Assembly: GCF_003094615.1 (NCBI RefSeq)
Contig: NZ_QDKO01000017.1
Location: forward strand, 1 to 64,000
Reading direction: 5' to 3'
DNA: 64,000 bases
Source of the DNA: Caulobacter radicis
Lineage (GTDB): Bacteria; Pseudomonadota; Alphaproteobacteria; Caulobacterales; Caulobacteraceae
A program made the translations under genes and the position numbers. Under the pieces are notes generated by a model, which was given only the letters and a program-made list of their open reading frames with translations, did no database searches and had not been told where the DNA came from. This document shows, piece by piece, positions 17,710 through 28,212 of this stretch; position 1 is the first letter of the stretch; each line of letters begins with the position of its first letter.

Positions 17710-18456
17710 ATGTATCTGGAGTGCTATCCCACCGAGAGCCGGCCGCCCGAGATCGTGCCGGGGCGCCCGCAGCGGGCCTGGATGGACAACTTCGCCGACC
17801 GCCACCCCTATCGCTGCCTGCCTCTGACCATGGCCAACACCACCGGCTGGGAGATCCTGTGCCCGGTCGGCTTCGAGGCCACCTGGAACGGCGGCATCCA
17901 CCAGAACGACATCACCTTCAAGAGCGACCACCCGCACCCGGGCTTCGACGACTTCGTCAAGTCGCACTTCTCGCGCGGGACGATCACCTTCCACACCGGC
18001 TATCTGTTCCGCACGCCGCCGGACTGGCTGATCTGGACCATGGGCCCGCCCAACCACATCAAGGACGGCATCCAGCCGCTGGCGGGCCTGGTCGAGACCG
18101 ACTGGCTGCCCTTCCCCTTCACGATGAACTGGGTGTTCACCCGTCCCGGCACGGTGAAGTTCGCCAAGGGCGAGCCGTTCTGCTTCATCACCATGATCCA
18201 GGACAAGCCGCTGGAGACGGTGCAGCCGGTGATCCGGCACTTCAACTCCAACCCCGACATGCGCAAGCAGTACGACGTCTGGGCCGAGAAGCGCGGCGAG
18301 TTCAACGCCCGCATCGCCGCCCGCGACCCGGCCGCCACCAAGGAGGCCTGGCAGCGCTTCTACTTCAAGGGCGAACTGCCCGAGGAGATCGAGGCGCCCG
18401 CGCCCAAGAGCCACGTCAACAAGCGCCGCCTGAAGGCCCCGAAGATCGGGTTCTGA
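17710..18456 (+). CDS. DUF6065 family protein
   Basis: This 248-residue soluble protein is rich in Trp, Phe and Pro and matches what I recall of DUF6065. Blocks include WMDNFADRHPYRCLPL, NTTGWEILCPVGFEATWNGG and HTGYLFRTPPDWLIWTMGPPN, with a basic C-terminus. The function is unknown and no catalytic motif is evident. It starts 50 bp after the kef gene in the same direction and may be co-transcribed. A palindromic repeat follows its stop. Confidence 0.8.
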   Translation: MYLECYPTESRPPEIVPGRPQRAWMDNFADRHPYRCLPLTMANTTGWEILCPVGFEATWNGGIHQNDITFKSDHPHPGFDDFVKSHFSRGTITFHTGYLFRTPPDWLIWTMGPPNHIKDGIQPLAGLVETDWLPFPFTMNWVFTRPGTVKFAKGEPFCFITMIQDKPLETVQPVIRHFNSNPDMRKQYDVWAEKRGEFNARIAARDPAATKEAWQRFYFKGELPEEIEAPAPKSHVNKRRLKAPKIGF

Positions 18457-18464
18457 TTTCTCCC

Positions 18465-18580
18465 TTCCCCCTCGATGGGGGAAGGGTCGGGGATGGGGGT
18501 GACTGCCGAGTTGGCGACGGCGCAGCGTCCGACGCCGCACCACCCCCACCCCTGCCCCTCCCCCATCAAGGGGGAGGGAA
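18465..18580. repeat. Inverted repeat between convergent genes (GGGGGA-rich arms)
   Basis: The arms at about 18465-18502 and 18540-18580 are imperfect complements built on CCCTTCCCCCTCGATGGGGG and CCCCCATCAAGGGGGAGGG, with about 40 bp between them. It fills the gap between the stops of the DUF6065 and acyltransferase genes. It may act as a bidirectional terminator, but no run of T follows the stems, so a dispersed REP-like element is more likely. Confidence 0.8.
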
Positions 18581-18586
18581 TTGGGA

Positions 18587-19729
18587 TCAGCGCCGCAGCA
18601 GCTTCCCCGCCAGCCAGCGACGCACGGGCTCGTCATAGAGCTTGAGGCAGGCCCAGGCGATCGCCACGGCCGCCACGAACACTCCCACGCCGACCAGCGC
18701 GCCCTGGGCGGCCGGGATCTTATGGTCCACCACCCAGGCGGTGTAGACGTAGATCAGCGGATAGTGGGTGATGTAGAGCGGGTACGAGAGGTCGCCGAAG
18801 AAGCGGGCGATGCGCAGGCTGGGGCCGTCGACGTCCTTCTCGCCGGCGCCGATGGCGACGATCAGCGGGAACAGCAGGATCACGCAGGCGGCCTCGTACA
18901 GGCCGTTGACCCACAGGCGCTCAGGGCCGCCGAAGCGCGGCAGCGACAGGGCCGCGATCAGCAGCACGCTGCACACCGCGAAACCGTGGCGGACCTTGAT
19001 CCGCTTGCCCAGGCGCATCAGCAGCACGCCGGCGAAGAACGGGAACATCACCCGGGTCAGGCCGATGTGGATTCCCTTGGCGTCCAGGGCCCAGCCGCCG
19101 ATGACGTCGCCGCGCGGGCCCAGCACCAGGAGACCGATCAGCGCCAGGGCCGAGACGCCGACCAGGACGCCGAGCCAGCGGTTCGAAAGCTTCCGCAGGC
19201 CGACGGCGTAGAGGATGTTGGCGACGTACTCGTAGAACAGCGACCATTGCGGGCCGTTCAGCGGATAGATCTCGCCCCAGCCGCGGATCTCGGCCGAGGG
19301 ACGCAGCGGGATCATCACGAAGCTCAGCAGCAGCACGCCGATCACCTGCCAGGCGGTGACGGTCTCCAGCTTGGGGAACATCGGCGAATGCTGGAAGGCC
19401 AGCAGGGCCGCCCCGATCAGGCCGCCGATGATGATCATCGGCTGCAGGCGCACCAGCCGACGCTTGTAGAAGGCCCACTGGCTCATGACGCTCCAGCGGT
19501 CGTCATAGGCGTAGGCGACCACGAAGCCCGACAGCAGGAAGAAGAAGTCCACCGCCAGGTAGCCGTGGTTGATGATCTGCTTGTGCGGGCTGCCGCCGGA
19601 ATAGGCCTCGAACAGGTGGAAGGCGACCACCATCAGGGCGGCCACGCCCCGCAGGCCGTCGAGGATCACGTAGTGGCTCTTGGCGGGCGCTGTGGCGTTG
19701 GTCGAGGTCGCGGCGGCGGAAGATGTCAT
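18587..19729 (-). CDS. Acyltransferase 3 family membrane protein
   Basis: This 380-residue integral membrane O-acyltransferase (OafA/NodX-like) has the family opening YVILDGLRGVAALMVVAFHLF with R27 and the essential H38, then about ten hydrophobic segments and a short basic cytoplasmic end. Such enzymes acetylate or succinylate extracytoplasmic sugars such as O-antigen, capsule or peptidoglycan. The ATG at 19729 is preferred over an in-frame TTG at 19735. It is divergent from a LacI regulator, and a palindromic site lies 43 bp upstream of its start. Confidence 0.9.
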   Translation of the reverse strand: MTSSAAATSTNATAPAKSHYVILDGLRGVAALMVVAFHLFEAYSGGSPHKQIINHGYLAVDFFFLLSGFVVAYAYDDRWSVMSQWAFYKRRLVRLQPMIIIGGLIGAALLAFQHSPMFPKLETVTAWQVIGVLLLSFVMIPLRPSAEIRGWGEIYPLNGPQWSLFYEYVANILYAVGLRKLSNRWLGVLVGVSALALIGLLVLGPRGDVIGGWALDAKGIHIGLTRVMFPFFAGVLLMRLGKRIKVRHGFAVCSVLLIAALSLPRFGGPERLWVNGLYEAACVILLFPLIVAIGAGEKDVDGPSLRIARFFGDLSYPLYITHYPLIYVYTAWVVDHKIPAAQGALVGVGVFVAAVAIAWACLKLYDEPVRRWLAGKLLRR

Positions 19730-19771
19730 GGGCAAGCTTCGCTGATGATGAGTCGCGACGAAGCGTTGTTG

Positions 19772-19787
19772 GGTTTATCGTTAAACC
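19772..19787. promoter_or_regulatory. Putative LacI-family operator
   Basis: GGTTTATCGTTAAACC is a 16-bp palindrome with a central CG and two symmetric mismatches, the architecture expected of LacI/GalR-family operators. It lies in the divergent gap between the acyltransferase (start 19729) and the LacI-type gene (ATG 19847), so one bound dimer could control both. The assignment to this regulator is inferred from position and symmetry only. Confidence 0.55.
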
Positions 19788-19846
19788 ACAACCCTCTTTA
19801 GGAACGCCGTTTCGTGGGCCTTCCAATCTTGCAGGACCTGACGACG

Positions 19847-20875
19847 ATGCAGCGCTCCAGGCGCCCCCGCGAACGGGCCAGGGTGACGATCAAGGACGTG
19901 GCGCAGAAGGCCGGGGTCTCGGCCATGACCGTGTCGAACGTCTTCAACGGCACGGGCAAGTTTTCGGCGCAGACCCGCGAGCGGGTGATGGCCGCGATCA
20001 CCGCCCTGGGCTACGTGCCGAGCTCGGCCGCGCGGCGGCTGGTCGGCGCGACGCCGGCCAGGGTGGGCCTGCTCTATGCCGGGGTCGACAGCATGTTCAT
20101 CCACGCCGTGCTGGCCGCCGCCGCCGTGGCCAGCGCCGAGCGCGGCCTGCAACTGATCACCCGCAAGGCCGGCTCGCCGGCCGAGGCGCTGGAGGTCGCG
20201 CGCGCCTTGCAGCGCTCGGGCGCCGACGCCCTGCTGTTGCTGCCGCCGTTCGACACGGCGCTGAGCGGCTCGCCCGCGTTCGCGGCCCTGGGGCTTGCCA
20301 CCGCCTCGATCGCCACCGCCGCGCCCCTGCCCGACATGATCACCGTGCGCATCGACAACCGCGCGGCCTCCTACGCGGTCACCGAGCGGCTGGCCGCCAA
20401 GGGGCGGCGGCGCATCGCCGTCATCGCCGGCCCGCGGGACCATTCCGACAGCGTCGAGCGCCTGGAGGGCTGCCGGGCGGCGCTGGCGGCCCACGGGCTG
20501 TCGCTGCCGGAAGAGCTGGTGGTCGAGGGGCGCTTCACCTTCGAGTCCGGCCTCGCCGCGACCGAGCGGCTGCTCACGCTGGCGGAGCCGCCGGACGCCA
20601 TCGTCGCGGCCAATGACGACATGGCCGCCGGCGCCCTGTGGGTGGCCCATCGCCGGGGCCTGGCCCTGCCGCGCGACCTGGCCGTGGCCGGCTTCGACGA
20701 CACCCTGCTGGCGACGCGCGTCTGGCCCCCACTGACCACGGTGCGCCAGCCGATCGACCGCATGACCGGCCGGGCCCTGGATCTTCTGCTGGACGCGCTG
20801 CGCCGCCCGCCCGGCGAGGGTCCGCCGGCCGACGTGCTGGAAGCCTATGACCTGGTGGAGCGCGCCTCTGCCTGA
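19847..20875 (+). CDS. LacI/GalR family transcriptional regulator
   Basis: This 342-residue regulator has an N-terminal helix-turn-helix (VTIKDVAQKAGVSAMTVSNVFNG), a hinge helix ending in SSAARRLVG and a periplasmic-binding-protein-like effector domain. The C-terminal AVAGFDDTLLATRVWPPLTTVRQP block is typical of the family. An in-frame GTG at 19814 would add 11 residues; the ATG at 19847 fits family N-termini better, though its ribosome-binding site is weak. It probably regulates itself and the divergent acyltransferase. The inducer is unknown, likely a sugar or nucleoside. Confidence 0.9.
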   Translation: MQRSRRPRERARVTIKDVAQKAGVSAMTVSNVFNGTGKFSAQTRERVMAAITALGYVPSSAARRLVGATPARVGLLYAGVDSMFIHAVLAAAAVASAERGLQLITRKAGSPAEALEVARALQRSGADALLLLPPFDTALSGSPAFAALGLATASIATAAPLPDMITVRIDNRAASYAVTERLAAKGRRRIAVIAGPRDHSDSVERLEGCRAALAAHGLSLPEELVVEGRFTFESGLAATERLLTLAEPPDAIVAANDDMAAGALWVAHRRGLALPRDLAVAGFDDTLLATRVWPPLTTVRQPIDRMTGRALDLLLDALRRPPGEGPPADVLEAYDLVERASA

Positions 20876-20906
20876 AGCGGGCGCGGAAGACCCCGCGGAA
20901 CTCGCC

Positions 20907-21059
20907 TCAGAGGTTCAGCAGCAGCCGACTGGCCCCATAGGCCGTCGCCAGCCAGAAAAGCGCGCTGAACGCGCCGCCGAACAGCATGGCCCGGCGGAAC
21001 TCGCGGCTATGCAAAAGGCCGGGCGCGGCCGAAGGCCGCGAACCATGCGTATGGAACAC
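20907..21059 (-). CDS. Small single-pass membrane protein, 50 aa
   Basis: A GTG start at 21059 is preceded by GGAGG with about 9 nt spacing, the strongest start signal in this stretch. The 50-residue product has a polar, basic N-terminal half (FHTHGSRPSAAPGLLHSREFRR) and one hydrophobic helix (AMLFGGAFSALFWLATAYGAS) ending in RLLLNL. It looks like a real small inner-membrane protein of unknown role. It converges on the LacI gene, with a 31-bp gap. Confidence 0.6.
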   Translation of the reverse strand: MFHTHGSRPSAAPGLLHSREFRRAMLFGGAFSALFWLATAYGASRLLLNL

Positions 21060-21220
21060 CTTGTGTTTCCTCCGTGGCTCGGCGCCGTGGGGGCTCGCGC
21101 CGTTAACCACGGGAAGACGATGTCACGAAACTGACGAAACACAACCTGAGCCGTCGCCTTTTAGGCGGGTTTCAGCCGCTTTTTCGCCCAAGTTCGTGCA
21201 TGCACACGGAATATTCGTGC

Positions 21221-22567
21221 TCAGACGGCCTTCACCGCCGCGGCGATGTCGCCGACCACCTTGCGCACCAGGGCCGGGTCGTCGCCCTCGGCCATGATGC
21301 GGATCAGCGGCTCGGTGCCCGAGGCCCGCACGACGATGCGCCCGGCCCCGTTCAGCTGGGCCTCGCCGTCGGCGATGGCCTCCTTCACGGCCTTGGCCTC
21401 CAGCGGCTTGCCGCCGGCGAAGCGGACGTTTTCCAGCAGTTGCGGCACCGGTTCGAACTGGCGGGCCAGGGCGCTCATCGGCTTGCCGCTCTCGACCATC
21501 ACCGCCAGCACCTGCAAGGCGGCGATCAGGCCATCGCCCGTGGTCGAGAAGTCCGACAGGATCAGGTGGCCCGACTGCTCGCCGCCGACATTGAAGCCGC
21601 CCTCGCGCATGCGCTGCATGACATAGCGGTCGCCCACCGAGGTGCGCTCCAGGGTCAGGCCCAGCCCGCCGAGCTGGCGCTCGAGGCCGAGGTTCGACAT
21701 CACCGTGGCCACGACGCCGCCGCCCTTCAGCGCGCCGGCCTTGGCGAAGGCGGCCGCGATGATGGCCATGATCTGGTCGCCGTCGACCACCAGGCCCTTC
21801 TCGTCGCAGATCACCAGGCGGTCGGCGTCGCCGTCCAGGGCGATGCCGATGTCGGCGCGATACTCGCGCACCAGCTTGGCCATCTGGTCCGGATGGGTAG
21901 AGCCGCATTCCTCGTTGATGTTGGTGCCGTCGGGCGTGACGCCCAGGCTGATGACCTCGGCGCCCAGTTCGTAGAGCGCGGTGGGAGCCACCTTGTAGGC
22001 CGCGCCGTTGGCGCAATCGATGACGATGCGCAGGCCAGACAGGGACAGGTGACGCGGGAAGGTCGCCTTGACGATCTCGACATAGCGGGCCTGGGCGTCG
22101 TCGATGCGCTTGACGCGGCCAAGATCGCGCGGGGCCGCCAGACCTTCCTGCAGGCCCTCGTCCATCAGGGCCTCGATCTTCAGCTCCTGCTCGTCCGACA
22201 GCTTGTAGCCGTCGGGGCCGAACAGCTTGATGCCGTTGTCGGCGAAGTTGTTGTGCGAGGCCGAGATCATGATGCCGAGATCGGCGCGCATCGAGCGGGT
22301 CATCATCGCCACGGCCGGGGTCGGCAGCGGACCGAACAGGCGCACGTCCATGCCCACGCTGGTCAGGCCCGCCACCAGGGCCGGCTCGATCATGTAGCCC
22401 GACAGGCGGGTGTCCTTGCCGATCACCACCAGGTGGCGGCGGTCGTCCTGCGAGCGGAACAGCTTGCCGGCCGCCAGGCCGACGCGCAGGGCGACTTCGG
22501 CGGTCATCGGGTGCTTGTTGGCCTGGCCGCGGATGCCGTCGGTGCCGAAATAGGCGCGCTTGCTCAT
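21221..22567 (-). CDS. glmM: Phosphoglucosamine mutase
   Basis: This 448-residue alpha-D-phosphohexomutase converts glucosamine-6-P to glucosamine-1-P for UDP-GlcNAc. It shows the start [11 protein letters not shown], the phosphoserine loop with S104 ([12 protein letters not shown]), the metal loop DGDADR near residue 247, the sugar loop GGEQSGH and the phosphate-binding [15 protein letters not shown] near the end. Its length is typical. It is divergent from glmS, which makes its substrate, with about 207 bp between the two starts. Confidence 0.97.
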   Translation of the reverse strand: MSKRAYFGTDGIRGQANKHPMTAEVALRVGLAAGKLFRSQDDRRHLVVIGKDTRLSGYMIEPALVAGLTSVGMDVRLFGPLPTPAVAMMTRSMRADLGIMISASHNNFADNGIKLFGPDGYKLSDEQELKIEALMDEGLQEGLAAPRDLGRVKRIDDAQARYVEIVKATFPRHLSLSGLRIVIDCANGAAYKVAPTALYELGAEVISLGVTPDGTNINEECGSTHPDQMAKLVREYRADIGIALDGDADRLVICDEKGLVVDGDQIMAIIAAAFAKAGALKGGGVVATVMSNLGLERQLGGLGLTLERTSVGDRYVMQRMREGGFNVGGEQSGHLILSDFSTTGDGLIAALQVLAVMVESGKPMSALARQFEPVPQLLENVRFAGGKPLEAKAVKEAIADGEAQLNGAGRIVVRASGTEPLIRIMAEGDDPALVRKVVGDIAAAVKAV

Positions 22568-22774
22568 GATGATGGTCTTCGTCGCTGTCGGGTCGCTGTG
22601 TGAATCGGAGCAACGCCCATATAGAGCGTCTTCGAAGTCTCGTACGGACCGCGAAACGATCCGAAATGCAGATTTACGTCGCCGGTCCCTGCACGAGTGC
22701 TAAAGGCCGCGCTCGAAATATCCCGTGCTGGTAGCAATAGTCCTCCAGGCGCGTTCTACAAAGGATCATGTCCC

Positions 22775-24595
<1,821 letters not shown>

Positions 24596-24663
24596 CCGCG
24601 CACGCTTGACGACGCGCGTCGCGCCAGCACTCTACCTTCGGGAAGTGTTCGGGGCGCGCGTCG

Positions 24664-25653
24664 ATGTTTTCAAGAGTCTGGCCAGCCTTGGCGCTGGCGG
24701 TCGGCGTCGCCTCGGCGAGCGCGCCCGCGCGAGCCGATGACTGGGCGTTCGAGAAGGACCGCTGGTTCGCCGCCTGCGACGGTCTTTCGACCTGCACCGC
24801 CTGGGCCATGGGCGGCGGCGGTTCCGGCCACGTCATCCTGGTCGAGAAGGCGAACGGCGAGCGCGCCCTGACCATCGGGGCCGCGCGCGGCGAGGTCGCC
24901 AACCGAAACCGGCCGCTGGCCTTCCGGATCGACGTGGCCGGCCGACAGGGCCGGCCGCTGTGGGCTCGCCTCGCCACCGGCTTCGACCCCGACCGGCAAT
25001 GGCTGAACTTCCGCACCGCCGATCCCGCGACGATCGACGCCGCCGTCCGCGCCATCGAGGCGGGGGATCGGCTTCGGGTCAGGGTCGAGGGACGCCCGGA
25101 CTTCACCGCCCAGATCCCCCTCGCGGGGGCGACGGCGGCGCTGGCCTGGGCCCGCGGCCACGACCGGCGCGATGCGGAGCGCGCCGCCGTCGGCCGCGCC
25201 CCGGCCGTGTCGCAGGCCGACCTGCCTCGAGCCCCGCCGCCTCTCGCCTTCGCAAATTACGACGAGGGCTGTGCAGCGGGCCAAGGCGGCGTGCAAGCCG
25301 CCAGGCTGGCCCCCGGCAAGGTGCTTTGGATCGGAACCTGCGGCTCGGGATACAATCGAGACGCCGTGCTGGCGCTGACCGACGAGGCCGGCGCCGCGCT
25401 GCCCCTGGCGCCGCCGACCGACCCCGACGGCGAAGCGCCCGTCCACAACCTGGCCTACGATCCGGCGACCCGGCTGCTCAGCGCGGTCTCCTATGCCGGC
25501 GCCGGCCGGGACTGCGGCGAGGCGCTGCGCTGGGCCTGGGACGGCGCGGCCTTCCGCCTCGTCGAGCGGGCGGAACTGAGCGGCGACTACTGCCAGGGCG
25601 TGACCGAGAAGGACTGGCCGGTGCTGTACCGCGCCCGGATCGTGGACCAATGA
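24664..25653 (+). CDS. DUF1176 domain protein, exported (paralogue 1)
   Basis: This 329-residue protein has a clear signal peptide (hydrophobic residues 5-20, cleavage near ARADD). A DUF1176-like body follows, with the cysteine motif WFAACDGLSTCTAWAMG and further cysteines in the second half (DEGCAAGQ, GTCGSGY, GRDCGE, DYCQG) that could form periplasmic disulfides. The domain function is unknown. It overlaps a second gene of the same type by 4 bp, so the two are co-translated. Confidence 0.8.
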   Translation: MFSRVWPALALAVGVASASAPARADDWAFEKDRWFAACDGLSTCTAWAMGGGGSGHVILVEKANGERALTIGAARGEVANRNRPLAFRIDVAGRQGRPLWARLATGFDPDRQWLNFRTADPATIDAAVRAIEAGDRLRVRVEGRPDFTAQIPLAGATAALAWARGHDRRDAERAAVGRAPAVSQADLPRAPPPLAFANYDEGCAAGQGGVQAARLAPGKVLWIGTCGSGYNRDAVLALTDEAGAALPLAPPTDPDGEAPVHNLAYDPATRLLSAVSYAGAGRDCGEALRWAWDGAAFRLVERAELSGDYCQGVTEKDWPVLYRARIVDQ

Positions 25654-26609
25654 TGAGCAAGACCCGACTGGCGGCGCTGCTGGCGCCCGTCCTCCTGTTC
25701 GGCGCGGGAAGCGCCCGCGCGGCCGAAACCTTCGACGCCGGCAACTGGCGCGGCCTGTGCGACGCCGTCGGCTGCTCGACCTGGGGCGCGGGAGAAACCC
25801 TGTCCAAGCCGGGCTATGTGCTGCTCACCGAAACCGCGGGCGGGCGGCGTCTGGTGTTCGGCGCCCACGTGCGCGCCCAGCGCCCGTCCGAAGGCCAGCT
25901 CAGGATCGAGATCGCCGACAAGGCGGGCGCGATCCTGTGGTCGTCGACCCTGCCCGGCCGCGCCGACCGTCCCTCCACGCGGGCCGTGATCTATGACGAC
26001 GCCGAGATCGGGCGCGTGCTCGACGCCCTCAAGGCCGGGACCAGCCTGAAGCTGGGCCTGACCTCCGATCCCTGGCCGGCGGCGACGATCCTGCTGAAGA
26101 ACGCCGCCCCAGCCCTGGACTGGTCACGCGCCAAGCCTGGCGTGACGGCCTCGCCGCCGGTCGTCCGTCGCCCGCCCGGCCTGTCTCCGGGCGGCGGGCC
26201 ACCGACGCCGCCCGAGGTGGCCAAGGCCTGCGAAGCGCTGTCGGAGTTCGCCACCGTCCGCCTGGCGCCCGACAAGATCCTGTGGGTGTCCAACTGCAGC
26301 GGCGCGGCGATCAACGAGGACGCCAAGCTGCACCTGACCGACGCGAGCGGCCGCCTGCTGCCGCTGCCGGCCTTCGGCGAGGGCCCCGGCGGCGTCGATC
26401 CCGAGCTGGCCAATGTCACCTACGACTACCAGACACGGGTGCTGAGCGCGCGGTTCCGCGACAACCGCTATGGCGGCTGCGGCCAGCGACGCGACTGGGT
26501 CTGGGACGGCGCGCGCTTCGCCCTGATCCGCGAGGCCTCGGCCGACTGCATCGGCATGGACGAGGCCGACTGGCCCACCACATTCCGCGCCGTGGTCGAG
26601 GAACGCTAG
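25650..26609 (+). CDS. DUF1176 domain protein, exported (paralogue 2)
   Basis: This 319-residue paralogue of the preceding gene shares a signal peptide (LAALLAPVLLFGAGSARAAE), an N-terminal cysteine motif (NWRGLCDAVGCSTWGAG), a KILWVSNCSG block matching KVLWIGTCGSG of paralogue 1, and a similar last 60 residues. Two Mets at 25650 and 25653 could start it; the first gives the ATGA overlap. Its stop lies inside a GCTAGC shared with the convergent metallophosphatase stop. The product is predicted to be periplasmic. Confidence 0.8.
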   Translation: MMSKTRLAALLAPVLLFGAGSARAAETFDAGNWRGLCDAVGCSTWGAGETLSKPGYVLLTETAGGRRLVFGAHVRAQRPSEGQLRIEIADKAGAILWSSTLPGRADRPSTRAVIYDDAEIGRVLDALKAGTSLKLGLTSDPWPAATILLKNAAPALDWSRAKPGVTASPPVVRRPPGLSPGGGPPTPPEVAKACEALSEFATVRLAPDKILWVSNCSGAAINEDAKLHLTDASGRLLPLPAFGEGPGGVDPELANVTYDYQTRVLSARFRDNRYGGCGQRRDWVWDGARFALIREASADCIGMDEADWPTTFRAVVEER

Positions 26610-27961
26610 CCCGCCGCCAGCCCCGCCAGGATCGACGGCTTCACCTTCAGGCCCGTCTCGCTGAACACCAGGTCCTCGCGGCCGAAATATTCGTGCTGGC
26701 GGCCGGCGCACCAGTCGGTGGTGACGACGGTGAGGTGGGTCTTGTCGGGGCGGGTCGGGCCGCTGGCGTAGGCGAAGTCTCCGGTCAGCCTGTCGAACGG
26801 GAAACCGCGATCCTGGTCGGTGCGGGTGAGGATGTCGGCCAGGGTCCTCGCGTCGACCTGCGCCTTCACGATCCTGCCGTCGAAGCGCACCACGGAGTCG
26901 TAGGCGTAGCGCGACAGGTCGCCGGCCGGCAGGCCCATGCCCAGGGTGGTGTGGCCCATGAAGCCGATGTCGGCGCCGGCCGCCCTGGCCATCAGGCCGG
27001 CCACCTTGCGGCCGGTGTCGCCCAGCGACAGGGCTTTCGGGACCTTGGCGACCACCGCCCGCTCCTCCGGCGTCAGGTTGGCGGCCAGCGCCGCCTTCAC
27101 CTGGCGGGCCAGGGCCGGGTCGGCCGGGCCGCGCGGATCGACGACGACGCGGGAGATGCGGATCGGGTCGGCCTTGCGGGCGCGGTCGATCGTGGCGACC
27201 GTCAGGGGCTGGCCCCAGGCGCCGGTGTGGACATAACGGCTGGTCCCTTGCGCGTGCTCGACGGTCACGTGGTTGTGGCCGCCCAGGAACAGGGTGCGCT
27301 CGGGCAGGCCCGCCAGCAGCGGCCGGTCGGCGGGCAGGCCCGCGTGGCTCATCACCACCAGCATGCCGTCTTCGGGCGGCGCGGCCGGCAGGTTGGCCTG
27401 GGCCCACGGCGTCGGGGCCGGAATGGCCAGGTCGGGGCGGATGGCCTTGGGATAGGTGTCGATCGAGTTCGTCGCCCAGCCGATCAGGTGGACCGGGAAG
27501 CCCAGGTCGAGCGTGGCGCGCGAGGAGGCCACCGGGCGGCCGGTGCGCTTGTCGACGATATTGCTGATCACGGTGATGCCCAGGGCCCGGGCGCGGTCGG
27601 CGGCGGCGGCGATGTCCTCCACGAGGTCGGCGTCGTGGTTGCCGATGTTGATCACCGTCGGCGCCAGCCTGGCCGCCGCCTCGAGGAACGCCCAGTCCAG
27701 CGCGCCGTCGGTGCGCTTGGCCACCACGTTGCCGGCCTCGAACAGGTCGCCGTTCAGCAGGATCAGGCTGGGGACGGCGTCGCGGCGGACGATGCGGCGC
27801 ATGGCCTCCAGCAGGGCAGGCGTGATCCCGTAGGCCGAGTGCAGGTCCGACAGCATCAGCACCTTGGCCCGGCCCGTGGCGGCGCCGGCGCTGGGGCCAA
27901 ACGACAGGGTCATGGCCGCGGCCGCGCCGCCCAGCACCGTGCGCCGATTGAAACCGTTCAT
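26606..27961 (-). CDS. Tat-exported metallophosphatase, 5'-nucleotidase (UshA)-like
   Basis: This 451-residue protein has a twin-arginine signal (FNRRTVLGGAAAA) and a calcineurin-type metallophosphoesterase domain: D39/H41 (LSDLH), LLNGDLFEAGN, INIGNHDAD and GGHNHVTVEH. A C-terminal half like the 5'-nucleotidase C domain follows (DIGFMGHTTLGMGLPAGDLSRYAYDSVV), so the architecture is that of UshA/SoxB-type periplasmic hydrolases. The likely substrates are nucleotides or UDP-sugars, but this is inferred. It is slightly shorter than E. coli UshA. Confidence 0.88.
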   Translation of the reverse strand: MNGFNRRTVLGGAAAAMTLSFGPSAGAATGRAKVLMLSDLHSAYGITPALLEAMRRIVRRDAVPSLILLNGDLFEAGNVVAKRTDGALDWAFLEAAARLAPTVINIGNHDADLVEDIAAAADRARALGITVISNIVDKRTGRPVASSRATLDLGFPVHLIGWATNSIDTYPKAIRPDLAIPAPTPWAQANLPAAPPEDGMLVVMSHAGLPADRPLLAGLPERTLFLGGHNHVTVEHAQGTSRYVHTGAWGQPLTVATIDRARKADPIRISRVVVDPRGPADPALARQVKAALAANLTPEERAVVAKVPKALSLGDTGRKVAGLMARAAGADIGFMGHTTLGMGLPAGDLSRYAYDSVVRFDGRIVKAQVDARTLADILTRTDQDRGFPFDRLTGDFAYASGPTRPDKTHLTVVTTDWCAGRQHEYFGREDLVFSETGLKVKPSILAGLAAG

Positions 27962-28051
27962 GCCGAGCCTCCGTGGGTATCGTGGCCCTGCCTAGAGGCT
28001 GTCGGCCTTCGAGGAAACCGTTGAGGCCGAGATTGCCGCCTTTCCCAGTCA

Positions 28052-28190
28052 TCCCGTCATTCCCGCCCTTGTGGCGGGAACCCCTCTGGCGGCCGCGAGG
28101 GCGGATGGGGCGGCGTGCTGAGCACGCCGCCGGCGCCTCCCGTATCAGCGGAACCAGGGTTTCTCGCCACAAGGGCGAGAATGACGGGAG
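28052..28190. repeat. 140-bp palindromic intergenic element, copy b
   Basis: This copy has the same outer arms as copy a but with a telling difference: in the right-hand arm hairpin, TTCCCGCC/GGCGGGAA has become TTCTCGCC/GGCGAGAA, so both sides changed and pairing is kept. The central stem is GGCGTGCT/AGCACGCC. It lies between the start of the metallophosphatase gene and the stop of the aldo/keto reductase gene, both leftward. Confidence 0.92.
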
Positions 28191-28212
28191 TGAAGAAGAA
28201 AGCCCCAGCCCC

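Noticed and set aside
22568-22774. glmS ribozyme between glmM and glmS
   Set aside because: No ribozyme core is visible and this class is known from Gram-positive bacteria. The gap looks like an ordinary divergent promoter region.
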